From NCBI GenBank assembly GCA_031119205.1, contig JAVHYF010000020.1, positions 1 through 57,435 on the forward strand: a stretch of 57,435 nt of DNA. The letters run 5' to 3'. Made by a program: the position numbers and the translations under genes. Position 1 is the stretch's first letter; every line of letters starts with the position of its first letter. This stretch comes from Moraxellaceae bacterium (lineage in GTDB: Bacteria; Pseudomonadota; Gammaproteobacteria; Burkholderiales; Rhodocyclaceae). Positions 50,339 to 57,435 of the stretch are shown piece after piece. The notes below the pieces were generated by a model, which worked only from the letters and a program-made list of their open reading frames with translations, did not search any database and was not told where the DNA came from.

Positions 50339-51223
50339 ATGAAGACTCGCAAGGGCATCATCCTGGCCGGAGGTTCCGGTACGCGTCTGCATCCGATTAC
50401 GCTGGCAGTCTCCAAACAACTGGTGCCTGTCTACGACAAGCCAATGATCTATTACCCGCTCAGCACCTTGCTGCTAGCGGGGGTGCGAGATGTCCTCATC
50501 ATATCGACGCCGCAGGATACCCCGCGGTTCCAGCAGTTGCTGGGCGATGGCAAGAGCTGGGGCATCAACCTTGAATATGCTGTCCAGCCAAGCCCTGACG
50601 GACTTGCCCAAGCGTTCATCATCGGGGCTGATTTCGTTGGCGACGGGCCTTCGGCGCTAGTGCTCGGCGACAACATTTTCTATGGCCACGATCTGGCTTC
50701 CCGCTTGCAGGTAGCCAGCGCGCAGCAGACGGGCGCCAGTGTCTTTGCGTATCCGGTATCCGATCCCGAGCGCTATGGCGTGGTGGAGTTTGATGCTGCC
50801 GGCCACGCTATTTCCATCGAGGAGAAGCCCAAGGCGCCTCGTTCGCGGTACGCAGTGACCGGTCTGTATTTCTATGACGAGCAGGTTGTCGACATGGCGC
50901 GTCACCTCAAGCCCTCGGCCCGCGGCGAACTGGAAATCACTGACGTAAACCGGATCTACCTTGAGCAGAATCAGCTGAACGTCCAGATGATGGGGCGTGG
51001 AGACGCCTGGCTGGATACCGGCACGCACGATAGCCTGATCGAAGCAGGGCAGTTTATCCAGACCCTGGAGAAGCGCCAGGGTCTCAAGGTGTGCTGTCCG
51101 GAGGAGATCTGCTGGCGCAATGGCTGGATCGACGACGCCCAGCTTGAAGCGCTGGCCAATCCGCTAGGCAAGAGCGGCTACGGTCTGTATCTAAAATCGA
51201 TTCTGAATACGGTCGTATTCTGA
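50339..51223 (+). CDS. rfbA: Glucose-1-phosphate thymidylyltransferase
   Basis: A 294-residue nucleotidyltransferase that makes dTDP-glucose, the first step of the rhamnose pathway. [51 protein letters not shown] and [20 protein letters not shown] are the standard family blocks. It has its own likely promoter and lies 118 nt after rfbD. Normally rfbC would be next, but 154 nt of non-coding DNA follows. Confidence 0.96.
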   Translation: MKTRKGIILAGGSGTRLHPITLAVSKQLVPVYDKPMIYYPLSTLLLAGVRDVLIISTPQDTPRFQQLLGDGKSWGINLEYAVQPSPDGLAQAFIIGADFVGDGPSALVLGDNIFYGHDLASRLQVASAQQTGASVFAYPVSDPERYGVVEFDAAGHAISIEEKPKAPRSRYAVTGLYFYDEQVVDMARHLKPSARGELEITDVNRIYLEQNQLNVQMMGRGDAWLDTGTHDSLIEAGQFIQTLEKRQGLKVCCPEEICWRNGWIDDAQLEALANPLGKSGYGLYLKSILNTVVF

Positions 51224-51377
51224 AACGGACACCGTTGGCGCCGCTCTCCGAGCAAGACTGCGTGCAGCGCGTTTCCTGCCCAAGCAGCGTTGATCGGTTG
51301 TCCGGCGTGGATGCGACTGCAGGCATAGTTTCCGTGATGTCCGGGCTACGCCTGATTGAATGCAACGGCAGGCAGGA

Positions 51378-53261
51378 ATGAACTGGCGAGCTCTCTTCAG
51401 ATTGAATTGGCGAGCACTGCTGGTTTTTCTTTATGACCTGCTGGCAGTGGCTGTCGCATGGGCGCTGGCCTTTCTGGCCCGCTTCAATTTCGACCCGCAG
51501 CTCACCCCTTGGCTGTGGGTTCAGACTGCCGTGTCAGTCATGATTCCTGTTTTTGGCTGCAGCTTTCTGATGCTGCGCCTCTACAGAGGACTATGGCGTT
51601 ACGCCAGTCTTTCAGACCTTCGACAGATTTTCATTGCCGTGGCGCTTGCGTCTGCGGCAGCTCCACTGGCGTATTTCATGCTGCGGATCAACGCGCCATT
51701 GCCGCGCTCGGTCCTCATCATGGCCCCTGTGCTCCTGCTGTTCATCATGTGTGGCAGTCGCATGGCCTATCGCATGTGGAAAGAGTCTGTCATTTCGCTC
51801 GCGACCCAGGCCAAGGGCGAACCGGTGATCCTGATCGGTGCTGGTGATGCAGCAGCCAACTTGTTGAAGGAGATGGAGCGCAGTCAGTACTGGCGCGCCG
51901 TCGCTCTGCTCGACGACGATGCGGCCAAGTTGGGGAGAGTCATTCACGGTATCCGGGTGGCAGGCCGCATTGCCGATTTTGCACGCATTGCGGACGAGAC
52001 GGGTGTGCGCAAGGCTGTCCTGGCGATTCCTTCGGCATCCCTCGCAGAGCGGCGACGGATTGCACGGCTATGCGTCGATCAAGGTGCGGAGCTGATGACG
52101 GTGCCGTCGTTCGATGACCTGATGCGCGGTGTCGGAGAGGGTGTGTTGCTTCGGCGGGTGAAGGTGGAGGATCTGCTCGGGCGTGAGCCCGTGCGTCTTG
52201 AGAGCGAGGCGTTGCGCGAGTTCTTGTCGGGTCGTGTGGTCATGGTGACCGGCGCCGGGGGGTCCATCGGGTCCGAGCTGTGTCGCCAGATACAGCGTTT
52301 CCAGCCCAGTGCGCTGGTGTGCTTCGATCTCAGCGAATACGCGCTGTACCAGCTCAAGGAGTCCTTCGATGCGCAGGGCGTGAAAGTGCCCGTGCTGCCG
52401 GTGGTGGGTGACGTCAAGAACCGCATTCGTGTTGATCAGGTTCTGGCGCAGTTCAAGCCGGCGGTGGTGTTCCATGCCGCGGCCTATAAACATGTCCCGA
52501 TGATGGAAGAGCTGAACGCCTGGGAGGCTGTACGCAATAACGCCTTGGGCACGTGGACGGTGGCAGAAGCGGCACGTCGTGCAGGGGTGCTGAAGTTCGT
52601 GCTGGTGTCGACGGACAAGGCGGTGAATCCGACCAATGTCATGGGGGCCACCAAACGCCTCGCCGAGATGCTGTGTCAGCATCTGGCTGCGGAAGGCGAT
52701 ACGAAATACGAGATCGTGCGCTTCGGCAACGTGCTGGGCAGCGCAGGCAGCGTGATTCCCAAGTTCCAGGAGCAGATCGCCAGAGGCGGGCCGATCACCG
52801 TGACGCATCCGGACATCATTCGGTACTTCATGTCGATTCCGGAGGCGGCACAACTTGTGTTGCAGGCGGGAGGCATGGGCCGGGGCGGAGAGATATTCGT
52901 GCTCGACATGGGAGAGCCGGTGAAGATCGTCGATCTGGCCAAAGCCATGGTGCGTTTGTCCGGGCTGGCCGAGGATGCAATCGAGATCCAGTTCACCGGC
53001 TTGCGGCCAGGGGAGAAGCTCTTCGAAGAGCTGCTCGCGGATGACGAGTCGACCGTACCGACGCACCATCCGAAGCTACGTATCGCACGTGCCCGCGAAG
53101 TGTCGTCGGCCGACGTTGCCGAGCTGTTGGACTGGTTGAAGGGCCGTATTCCGTTGGCCGACGATGAAGTACGTCGCGATCTCCGCCGCTGGGTGCCGGA
53201 GTATGCCCCGGCCAAAGGTCCGCGATTGAGTGCTGTTTCTGGCGGTCGTGACGCAGCCTGA
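51378..53261 (+). CDS. Membrane-bound nucleotide-sugar dehydratase, WbpM/CapD-like
   Basis: A 627-residue polysaccharide biosynthesis protein. Four N-terminal membrane helices (about 12-130) are followed by a first Rossmann-like domain (PVILIGAGDAAANLLKEM) and then an SDR domain (VVMVTGAGGSIGSELCRQI) to the end. The catalytic position normally held by Tyr is Met: VSTDKAVNPTNVMGATKR, the SMK signature of WbpM-type UDP-GlcNAc 4,6-dehydratases. It probably starts the pathway to a 6-deoxy or diacetamido sugar (such as QuiNAc or FucNAc). The ATG at 51378 has AGG/AGGA just upstream. It is the last gene of the surface-polysaccharide block. Confidence 0.92.
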   Translation: MNWRALFRLNWRALLVFLYDLLAVAVAWALAFLARFNFDPQLTPWLWVQTAVSVMIPVFGCSFLMLRLYRGLWRYASLSDLRQIFIAVALASAAAPLAYFMLRINAPLPRSVLIMAPVLLLFIMCGSRMAYRMWKESVISLATQAKGEPVILIGAGDAAANLLKEMERSQYWRAVALLDDDAAKLGRVIHGIRVAGRIADFARIADETGVRKAVLAIPSASLAERRRIARLCVDQGAELMTVPSFDDLMRGVGEGVLLRRVKVEDLLGREPVRLESEALREFLSGRVVMVTGAGGSIGSELCRQIQRFQPSALVCFDLSEYALYQLKESFDAQGVKVPVLPVVGDVKNRIRVDQVLAQFKPAVVFHAAAYKHVPMMEELNAWEAVRNNALGTWTVAEAARRAGVLKFVLVSTDKAVNPTNVMGATKRLAEMLCQHLAAEGDTKYEIVRFGNVLGSAGSVIPKFQEQIARGGPITVTHPDIIRYFMSIPEAAQLVLQAGGMGRGGEIFVLDMGEPVKIVDLAKAMVRLSGLAEDAIEIQFTGLRPGEKLFEELLADDESTVPTHHPKLRIARAREVSSADVAELLDWLKGRIPLADDEVRRDLRRWVPEYAPAKGPRLSAVSGGRDAA

Positions 53262-53277
53262 GAGAGAATGTACTGAT

Positions 53278-54120
53278 ATGGCTGCTTCTCGCTACCGTTA
53301 CGTCGTCGGCGACCTGCAAGGCTGCCTGGACCCGTTGTTGCGCCTGCTCGACGAAGTAGCGTTCGACGCCGACGCGGGCGACCGCTTGTGGGTGGTGGGC
53401 GACCTGATCAATCGCGGGCCGCAGTCGGTCGACACCCTTAGGTTTGTGCGTGGGCTGGATGACGCGGCTTCCGTTGTGCTCGGCAACCATGATCTGGCGA
53501 CGCTTGCGGCAGTCGCGGGTGTCGGCGGCAAGATCGGCAAAGTACCGGCGGCGCAGGAGTTGATGGCGGCGCCGGACGCTGCGGAGCTGGTCGACTGGTT
53601 GCGTGAGCGTCCGCTGCTGCATGTCGATGGCGCATACGTGATGGTGCATGCCGGGCTGCTGCCGGCATGGTCGGTCGCGCAGGCGCAAGGCCTGGCGCGC
53701 GAAGTGGAGCGTGCCTTGCGCAGCCCGGACTGGCGCGAGTTCATGGCGCAGATGTTCGGCAATGAACCCGACCGTTGGGACGACACGCTGCAGGGCTGGG
53801 AGCGCTTGCGCGTGGTGGTGAATGCGATGACCCGCATGCGCTTCGTAAGCGAGGACGGCAGTCTGCAGATGAAGGCCAAGGGCTCGCCCGAGCAGGCGCC
53901 TGAGGGGCTGCTGCCCTGGTATGCGGTCAGGGATGCCGCATGGCGCACGCATACGGTGTTGTGCGGCCACTGGTCGGCGCTGGGCCTGCGCGACATGGGG
54001 CGCGTGGTCGCGCTGGATTCCGGCTGCGTGTGGGGTGGTTGCCTCAGCGCCCTGCGGCTGGAGGACCGTCGCGTCTTCCAGGTGCAATGCCCCGAATACG
54101 CCGAGATCGGCTGCGACTGA
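53278..54120 (+). CDS. apaH: Symmetrical bis(5'-nucleosyl)-tetraphosphatase
   Basis: A 280-residue metallophosphoesterase that hydrolyses Ap4A to two ADP and can remove Np4 caps from RNA. The metal-binding motifs are in order: YVVGDLQGCLDPLL, WVVGDLINRGPQSVDTL, VVLGNHDLATL, VMVHAGLLP and VLCGHWSALGL. The length is as expected. The gene is 16 nt after the dehydratase gene. A palindromic repeat starts within 10 nt of its stop codon. Confidence 0.95.
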   Translation: MAASRYRYVVGDLQGCLDPLLRLLDEVAFDADAGDRLWVVGDLINRGPQSVDTLRFVRGLDDAASVVLGNHDLATLAAVAGVGGKIGKVPAAQELMAAPDAAELVDWLRERPLLHVDGAYVMVHAGLLPAWSVAQAQGLAREVERALRSPDWREFMAQMFGNEPDRWDDTLQGWERLRVVVNAMTRMRFVSEDGSLQMKAKGSPEQAPEGLLPWYAVRDAAWRTHTVLCGHWSALGLRDMGRVVALDSGCVWGGCLSALRLEDRRVFQVQCPEYAEIGCD

Positions 54121-54129
54121 GCTGGCGGC

Positions 54130-54234
54130 GCTAACAGGAGGGTTCTGGCGTTGTTGCGCCTCCTCGCCGTACCAACGTGTACTGTCTTCCTCGGCGCGCC
54201 TAGCCAGAACCCTCCTGTTAGCACCTTTCGGTGC
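54130..54234. repeat. Palindromic intergenic repeat, copy 2
   Basis: Outer arms 54130-54149 and 54203-54222 are perfect 20-bp reverse complements. The core between GGTTCTGGC (54141-54149) and GCCAGAACC (54203-54211) closely matches the copy at 4928-4997, including GTTGTTGCGC and GTACTGTCT. The outer-arm sequence (CTAACAGGAG) is unrelated to that of copy 1. A further small hairpin (GCACC, TTTC, GGTGC; 54221-54234) follows. The unit separates convergent apaH and olsA and may terminate one or both. Confidence 0.8.
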
Positions 54235-54245
54235 TGACCGAGTGC

Positions 54246-55112
54246 TCAGTCACTGCTCGAAGCCGATGCCAACTGCGGCAAGCCACTCGCCTGCGCGATC
54301 AGCGCCTCTGCCTGCTGGCACGCCGGGCGCCTTCCGTCGCTGGCGTCCACGCTGCCCAGCCATTCCAGTTGCACCACGATATACGGCGCTTTCGTCACAG
54401 CACGCAGGCATTCCCACAGCGTGATGTCACCGTCGTAAGCCGGCGCGAGGCTGGGGCGGCCGTCCGTGTCCAGGTAGCGCAGCAACGCGGGCTGGACGGG
54501 GCAGGGGGCGTCCACCGCGGCCTGGAACAGGGCAGGGCGGAAGGGGAGGAGGGCGAGGCCGTTGGTGGTCGTGCCCTCCGGAAAGACCACCACCTGGTCC
54601 TGCTCGCGCAGGCAGGCCAGCACGGCTGCCGACGCACGCGCTGCGGCGCTGCGGCTGCCGCGAGCGATGAACAGCGTGTCGGTGTGTTCCACCAGCCAGC
54701 CGATGATCGGCCAGTCACGTACCTCGTCCTTGCAGACGAAGTGGGTCTGGGTGGCAGCGTTCAGTACGAAGATATCCAGCCACGAGATGTGGTTGCTGAC
54801 GATCAGCGCGCTGCCCGTCGGCGTCGTGCCCGTCGTGGTGAGGCGCAGGCCCAGCAGCTGGATGAGTTGCTGCGACCAGGCTTGCTTGATGCAGCGCTTG
54901 CGCGCGGTGTCCCAGTGCGGAAAGCGCCAGCGCACGATGGCCATGCCGCGCAGCAGATGGAAACCGAGGCGGGCGAGGCGCCAGGCAGCGCGGCATTCGG
55001 TGGAAAGGGTGGAGAACAAGCGGGGACGCGCAGGAGTGGACAGCGGGCCGAGTATAGCCCGCCCGTCCAGTGCCTCCTGTGGAAGCCCCGGCGCGTGGGC
55101 CGGGGGCGCCAT
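54246..55112 (-). CDS. olsA: Lyso-ornithine lipid O-acyltransferase (PlsC family)
   Basis: A 288-residue 1-acylglycerol-3-phosphate acyltransferase-family protein. The HxxxxD motif is NHISWLDIF and the second block is VVVFPEGTTTNGLALLPF, both intact; one hydrophobic segment precedes them. The ATG at 55112 overlaps the stop of the OlsB gene (TGATG), so the two are coupled. That pairing makes OlsA, which adds the second acyl chain to lyso-ornithine lipid, more likely than housekeeping PlsC. Some bacterial OlsA proteins can also acylate lysophosphatidate. Confidence 0.85.
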   Translation of the reverse strand: MAPPAHAPGLPQEALDGRAILGPLSTPARPRLFSTLSTECRAAWRLARLGFHLLRGMAIVRWRFPHWDTARKRCIKQAWSQQLIQLLGLRLTTTGTTPTGSALIVSNHISWLDIFVLNAATQTHFVCKDEVRDWPIIGWLVEHTDTLFIARGSRSAAARASAAVLACLREQDQVVVFPEGTTTNGLALLPFRPALFQAAVDAPCPVQPALLRYLDTDGRPSLAPAYDGDITLWECLRAVTKAPYIVVQLEWLGSVDASDGRRPACQQAEALIAQASGLPQLASASSSD

Positions 55113-55891
55113 CAGCCCTGGCGTTCCAGGAAGTGACGTGAGTAGCGGTCGTCGACGCGCGCCATCTGCAGCAGGATCAGCAGGTCGGCGGTGTTGAAGT
55201 CGGGGTCCCAAGCCGGGGCACCGCACACCTGCGCACCGGCGCGCAGGTAGCCCTTCAGCAGGGGCGGGATCTCGGCCGGCGTGCCGTTGGCGAGGTGCGC
55301 CACCGGAAGCGGGTTGCGCGGGAACACGTGGTATTCCGGCGCGGCCATCCTGTCGTGCAGGGCGTTGTAGAGGTTGGCCGCGTTGTGGCCACCGTCGCCC
55401 ATGCCGATGCTGGCGCAGCCCATCAGGTAGTCGTAACCGTTCTGCATCATGAACTGGGCCAGACCGTTCCATAGCAGGGTGATGACGGCGCCGCTACGGT
55501 ATTCCGCATCGATGCAGGAGCGGCCGATCTCCACCAGGCGATCGCGCAGGTGGTGAAAGCGGGTCAGGTCGAACTCGGTTTCCGAGTAGTAGCCGATACG
55601 GCGGGCAGCATCCGGAGTGAGGATGCGGTAGGTGCCGACGATGCGGCCCTGCGTTTCGTCGCGCACGATCAGGTGCTGGCAGTAGGGGTCGAAATGATCG
55701 CGATCCACGCCCGGCGTGCGCGTACTGAGGCGCGCACCCATCTCGTCGGCGAACACGCGGTAGCGCAGCTTCTGCGCTTCCAGGATTTCGGATTCGGTCT
55801 GGGCGAGGCCGACGAAGAGGCTGCGCTGCTTGCGCGCGGTACGCGCGTCGAGCTGCGGGTTCTGGTCGGCGGAATTGTTGTTGCGGCGCAT
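55112..55891 (-). CDS. olsB: L-ornithine N-acyltransferase (GNAT-like)
   Basis: A 259-residue enzyme that transfers a 3-hydroxyacyl group from acyl carrier protein to ornithine, the first step in ornithine-lipid synthesis. The N-terminus after a basic leader reads LFVGLAQTESEILEAQKLRYRVFADEMGA, typical of the OlsB/hemolysin-like GNAT family. EIGRSCIDAEYRSGAVITLLW and YLMGCASIGMGD follow. It is first in a two-gene operon with olsA. Three 11-bp-phased heptamers upstream look like a Pho box, which would match the phosphate-starvation control known for ornithine lipids in other bacteria. Confidence 0.9.
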   Translation of the reverse strand: MRRNNNSADQNPQLDARTARKQRSLFVGLAQTESEILEAQKLRYRVFADEMGARLSTRTPGVDRDHFDPYCQHLIVRDETQGRIVGTYRILTPDAARRIGYYSETEFDLTRFHHLRDRLVEIGRSCIDAEYRSGAVITLLWNGLAQFMMQNGYDYLMGCASIGMGDGGHNAANLYNALHDRMAAPEYHVFPRNPLPVAHLANGTPAEIPPLLKGYLRAGAQVCGAPAWDPDFNTADLLILLQMARVDDRYSRHFLERQG

Positions 55892-55947
55892 ACCCTGTCC
55901 TCATGTCTAAGGTGCAGGGCCATGCTAGGAACAGGGCGTTGCAGCGG

Positions 55948-55976
55948 CGTGACCGGTGCGTTACGCGAGCGTGACG
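55948..55976 (-). promoter_or_regulatory. Candidate Pho box upstream of olsB
   Basis: Read towards olsB, the heptamers CGTCACG, CGTAACG and GGTCACG are spaced exactly 11 bp apart (7 + 4). This is the geometry of PhoB direct repeats (CTGTCAT-like), with the GTCAC/GTAAC core. The block ends 57 nt upstream of the ATG. A possible -10, TAGCAT on the minus strand at 55922-55927, lies 20 nt further on. Confidence 0.5.
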
Positions 55977-56002
55977 CGGGGTCGCCCCCGCCGGTGCAGT
56001 GC

Positions 56003-56491
56003 CTACTTGGTCACGCGGGTCTTGCTGCCGGACAGTACGCGCACCCGTTCGCCGGACGCGAACTTGTCGTTGCCCATCTCCTGCACGATGACCACGCGCT
56101 CGCCGTTGTCGTACTTCAGCGTCAGCTCCCAGGCGTCTGCCCGGGTGTAGGCCTCTTCCGCGGCGGAGCCGGCGAGGCCGCCAGCGACGGCGCCGATCAC
56201 GGCACCGATGGCTGCGCCCTTGCCGTCACCGACCGTGCTGCCGGCAATGCCACCCACCGCGCCACCGGCAGCGGTGCCGACCCAGGAGCGTGTGCCTTCC
56301 ATGCGCACCGGGCGCACTGCTTCCACGGTGGCCTCGCGGAAACTCATCGGGCGCTGTACGTCGTCGCGCGAGTAGGTGTCGCCGGACATGCTGCTGACGC
56401 AGCCGGCGAGCGGCAGCGCGAGGGCACTGCCGAGCACCAGGACATGGAGAGGGGTGAGAAAACGGGTGAAGACTGCCTTGCGGATTTTCAT
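56003..56491 (-). CDS. Glycine-zipper 2TM lipoprotein (SlyB-like)
   Basis: A 162-residue outer-membrane lipoprotein with lipobox LAGC (Cys31). A glycine-zipper pair follows (GTAAGGAVGGIAGSTVGDGKG and IGAVIGAVAGGLAGSAA), then a C-terminal beta segment (WELTLKYDNGERVVIVQEMG, later GERVRVLSG). This is the arrangement of SlyB/Pcp/17-kDa-antigen proteins, linked to envelope stability and stress. It lies 14 nt downstream of the kinase gene in the same direction. No gene is seen between it and olsB (111 nt). Confidence 0.88.
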   Translation of the reverse strand: MKIRKAVFTRFLTPLHVLVLGSALALPLAGCVSSMSGDTYSRDDVQRPMSFREATVEAVRPVRMEGTRSWVGTAAGGAVGGIAGSTVGDGKGAAIGAVIGAVAGGLAGSAAEEAYTRADAWELTLKYDNGERVVIVQEMGNDKFASGERVRVLSGSKTRVTK

Positions 56492-56505
56492 GCGGATGCT
56501 CCGTG

Positions 56506-57435
56506 TTACCAGGGGCGCTCTCCGAAGGTTTCCGCGAAGCGCGCCGCAATCTCGTCGCGGCTCGGTTGATACGTTTGCGGGCCGCGCTGAGCGATCTTCA
56601 GTGCGCCCATGACAGAAGCCAGGCGTGCACTCTTTCCCAGACTCCAGCCCTGGGCGATGCCGTAGAGCAGGCCGCCGCGATAGGCATCGCCGCAGCCAGT
56701 GGGGTCCACCACCGCATCAACGCGTGCGGCTGCCACTTCGATGACCTGGTTGCCTGCGTAGATGCGCGAGCCCTGGGCACCGAGCGTGACGATCAGCGCA
56801 TCCAGCCTGGCGGCGATCTGGTCCACGCTCAGCCCGGTCTTGTTGCAGACCAGCTGGAGTTCATAGTCGTTGACCGTGCACCAGGTGGCCAGTTCGAGGG
56901 ATTTCAACAGGTCCTCGCCGCTGAGGATGGGCAGGGCCTGACCCGGATCAAAGATGAACGGGACTTTCGCGTCGGCCAGTTCCTGCACGTTCTGCATCAT
57001 GCCGTCGCGACCGTCCGGCCCGACGATGCCCAGGCTGACGCCGGCCATTACGTCGCGGGCGTGGTTCTCGTGCGAGCGGCCCATCGCGCCCGGGTGGAAA
57101 GCGGTGATCTGGTTGTCGTCGTGGTCGGTGGTGATGAAGCACTGCGCCGTGTAGGTGCCGGGCAGGGTCTTCACGCCGCTCTGGTCCAGTCCGTACTGGC
57201 TCAGGCGGCTGCGGTAGGGGCCGTCGTCTTCGCCCACGGTGGCCAGGATGCGCGGATTGCCGCCCAGCAGCTTCAGGCCGTAGGCGATGTTGCCGGCGCA
57301 GCCACCGAACTCGCGGCGCATCTCCGGCACCAGGAAGCTCACATTCAGGATGTGGATGTGGTCCGGCAGGATGTGGTTCTTGAACTGGTCCTGGAACACC
57401 ATGATGGTGTCGAAGGCCATCGAGCCGCAGACGAG
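56506..57435 (-). CDS. PfkB-family carbohydrate/adenosine kinase (5' end cut)
   Basis: A PfkB (ribokinase-superfamily) kinase. An internal ATG at 57420 is not the true start: the frame remains open to the window edge with LVCGS before it, matching the usual N-terminus of this group. The 304 residues from 57420 include MRREFGGCAGNIAYGLKLLGG (substrate side), ILATVGEDDGPYR and the anion-hole/catalytic motif DPTGCGDAYRGGLLYG. The group is often annotated as adenosine kinase in proteobacteria; sugar specificity cannot be settled from sequence alone. It precedes the glycine-zipper lipoprotein gene by 14 nt. Confidence 0.88.
   Translation of the reverse strand, partial: LVCGSMAFDTIMVFQDQFKNHILPDHIHILNVSFLVPEMRREFGGCAGNIAYGLKLLGGNPRILATVGEDDGPYRSRLSQYGLDQSGVKTLPGTYTAQCFITTDHDDNQITAFHPGAMGRSHENHARDVMAGVSLGIVGPDGRDGMMQNVQELADAKVPFIFDPGQALPILSGEDLLKSLELATWCTVNDYELQLVCNKTGLSVDQIAARLDALIVTLGAQGSRIYAGNQVIEVAAARVDAVVDPTGCGDAYRGGLLYGIAQGWSLGKSARLASVMGALKIAQRGPQTYQPSRDEIAARFAETFGERPW

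Noticed and set aside
51224-51377. Remnant of rfbC after rfbA
   Set aside because: No frame in this 154-nt gap resembles the epimerase; it appears to be plain intergenic DNA.
57418-57420. ATG at 57420 as the start of the PfkB kinase
   Set aside because: The frame is open upstream to the window edge and reads LVCGS, as expected inside the N-terminal strand of this family, so the true start is outside the window.

Overview
The window is GC-rich chromosomal DNA from a Gram-negative proteobacterium, most likely a betaproteobacterium and possibly Rhodocyclales (Methyloversatilis-like). This placement is inferred from gene content and order: ybhP-clsB-ybhN, the PCMT/rhodanese/tolC order, waaC-waaA, olsB-olsA and high-GC codon use. 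No rRNA, tRNA, CRISPR array, prophage or transposase was recognised. Genes are cut at both edges: a cysteine hydrolase on the left loses its 3' end, and a PfkB-type kinase on the right loses its 5' end.

Layout. (1) 1-6511: a putative cyclic-ureide/s-triazine catabolic locus. It holds an isochorismatase-like cysteine hydrolase, a LysR regulator, a three-repeat ring-opening amidohydrolase (cyanuric acid hydrolase/barbiturase family), an NMT1/THI5-type binding protein and a TRZ/ATZ-like amidohydrolase. A shared GTT-N11-AAC dyad lies upstream of both hydrolase operons. (2) 6593-12409: a TonB receptor with a Fur-like site, then small membrane proteins, a HAD phosphatase, a hemerythrin-like protein and a transglutaminase-like protein. 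(3) 12410-13733: a repeat-rich gap with one AT-richer membrane/zinc-ribbon gene. (4) 13734-16789: glpD-glpK. (5) 17056-24341: a GAF-PAS-GAF-GGDEF-EAL protein and two tandem chemoreceptors. (6) 24416-32142: lipoprotein and hypothetical genes around the ybhP-clsB-ybhN operon. (7) 32206-41987: a Kef-type antiporter, a TetR-RND efflux operon, then PCMT, rhodanese and TolC. (8) 42053-53261: LPS core genes (waaA, waaC, two family 2 glycosyltransferases) and a nucleotide-sugar block (UDP-glucuronate epimerase, wecB, rfbB, rfbD, rfbA, a WbpM/CapD-like dehydratase) with no rfbC. (9) 53278-57435: apaH, olsB-olsA for ornithine lipids, a glycine-zipper lipoprotein and the PfkB kinase.

The most unusual content is non-coding. 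A composite element of about 330-360 bp occurs twice (936-1295 and 12564-12890). It has three hairpins, and in each the two copies differ by compensatory changes that keep the stem paired. A palindromic core repeat also occurs twice (about 4914-5031 and 54130-54222), each time inside different but self-complementary outer arms. Three 11-bp-phased heptamers upstream of olsB look like a Pho box. All functions are read from sequence motifs and family knowledge; no database search was possible.
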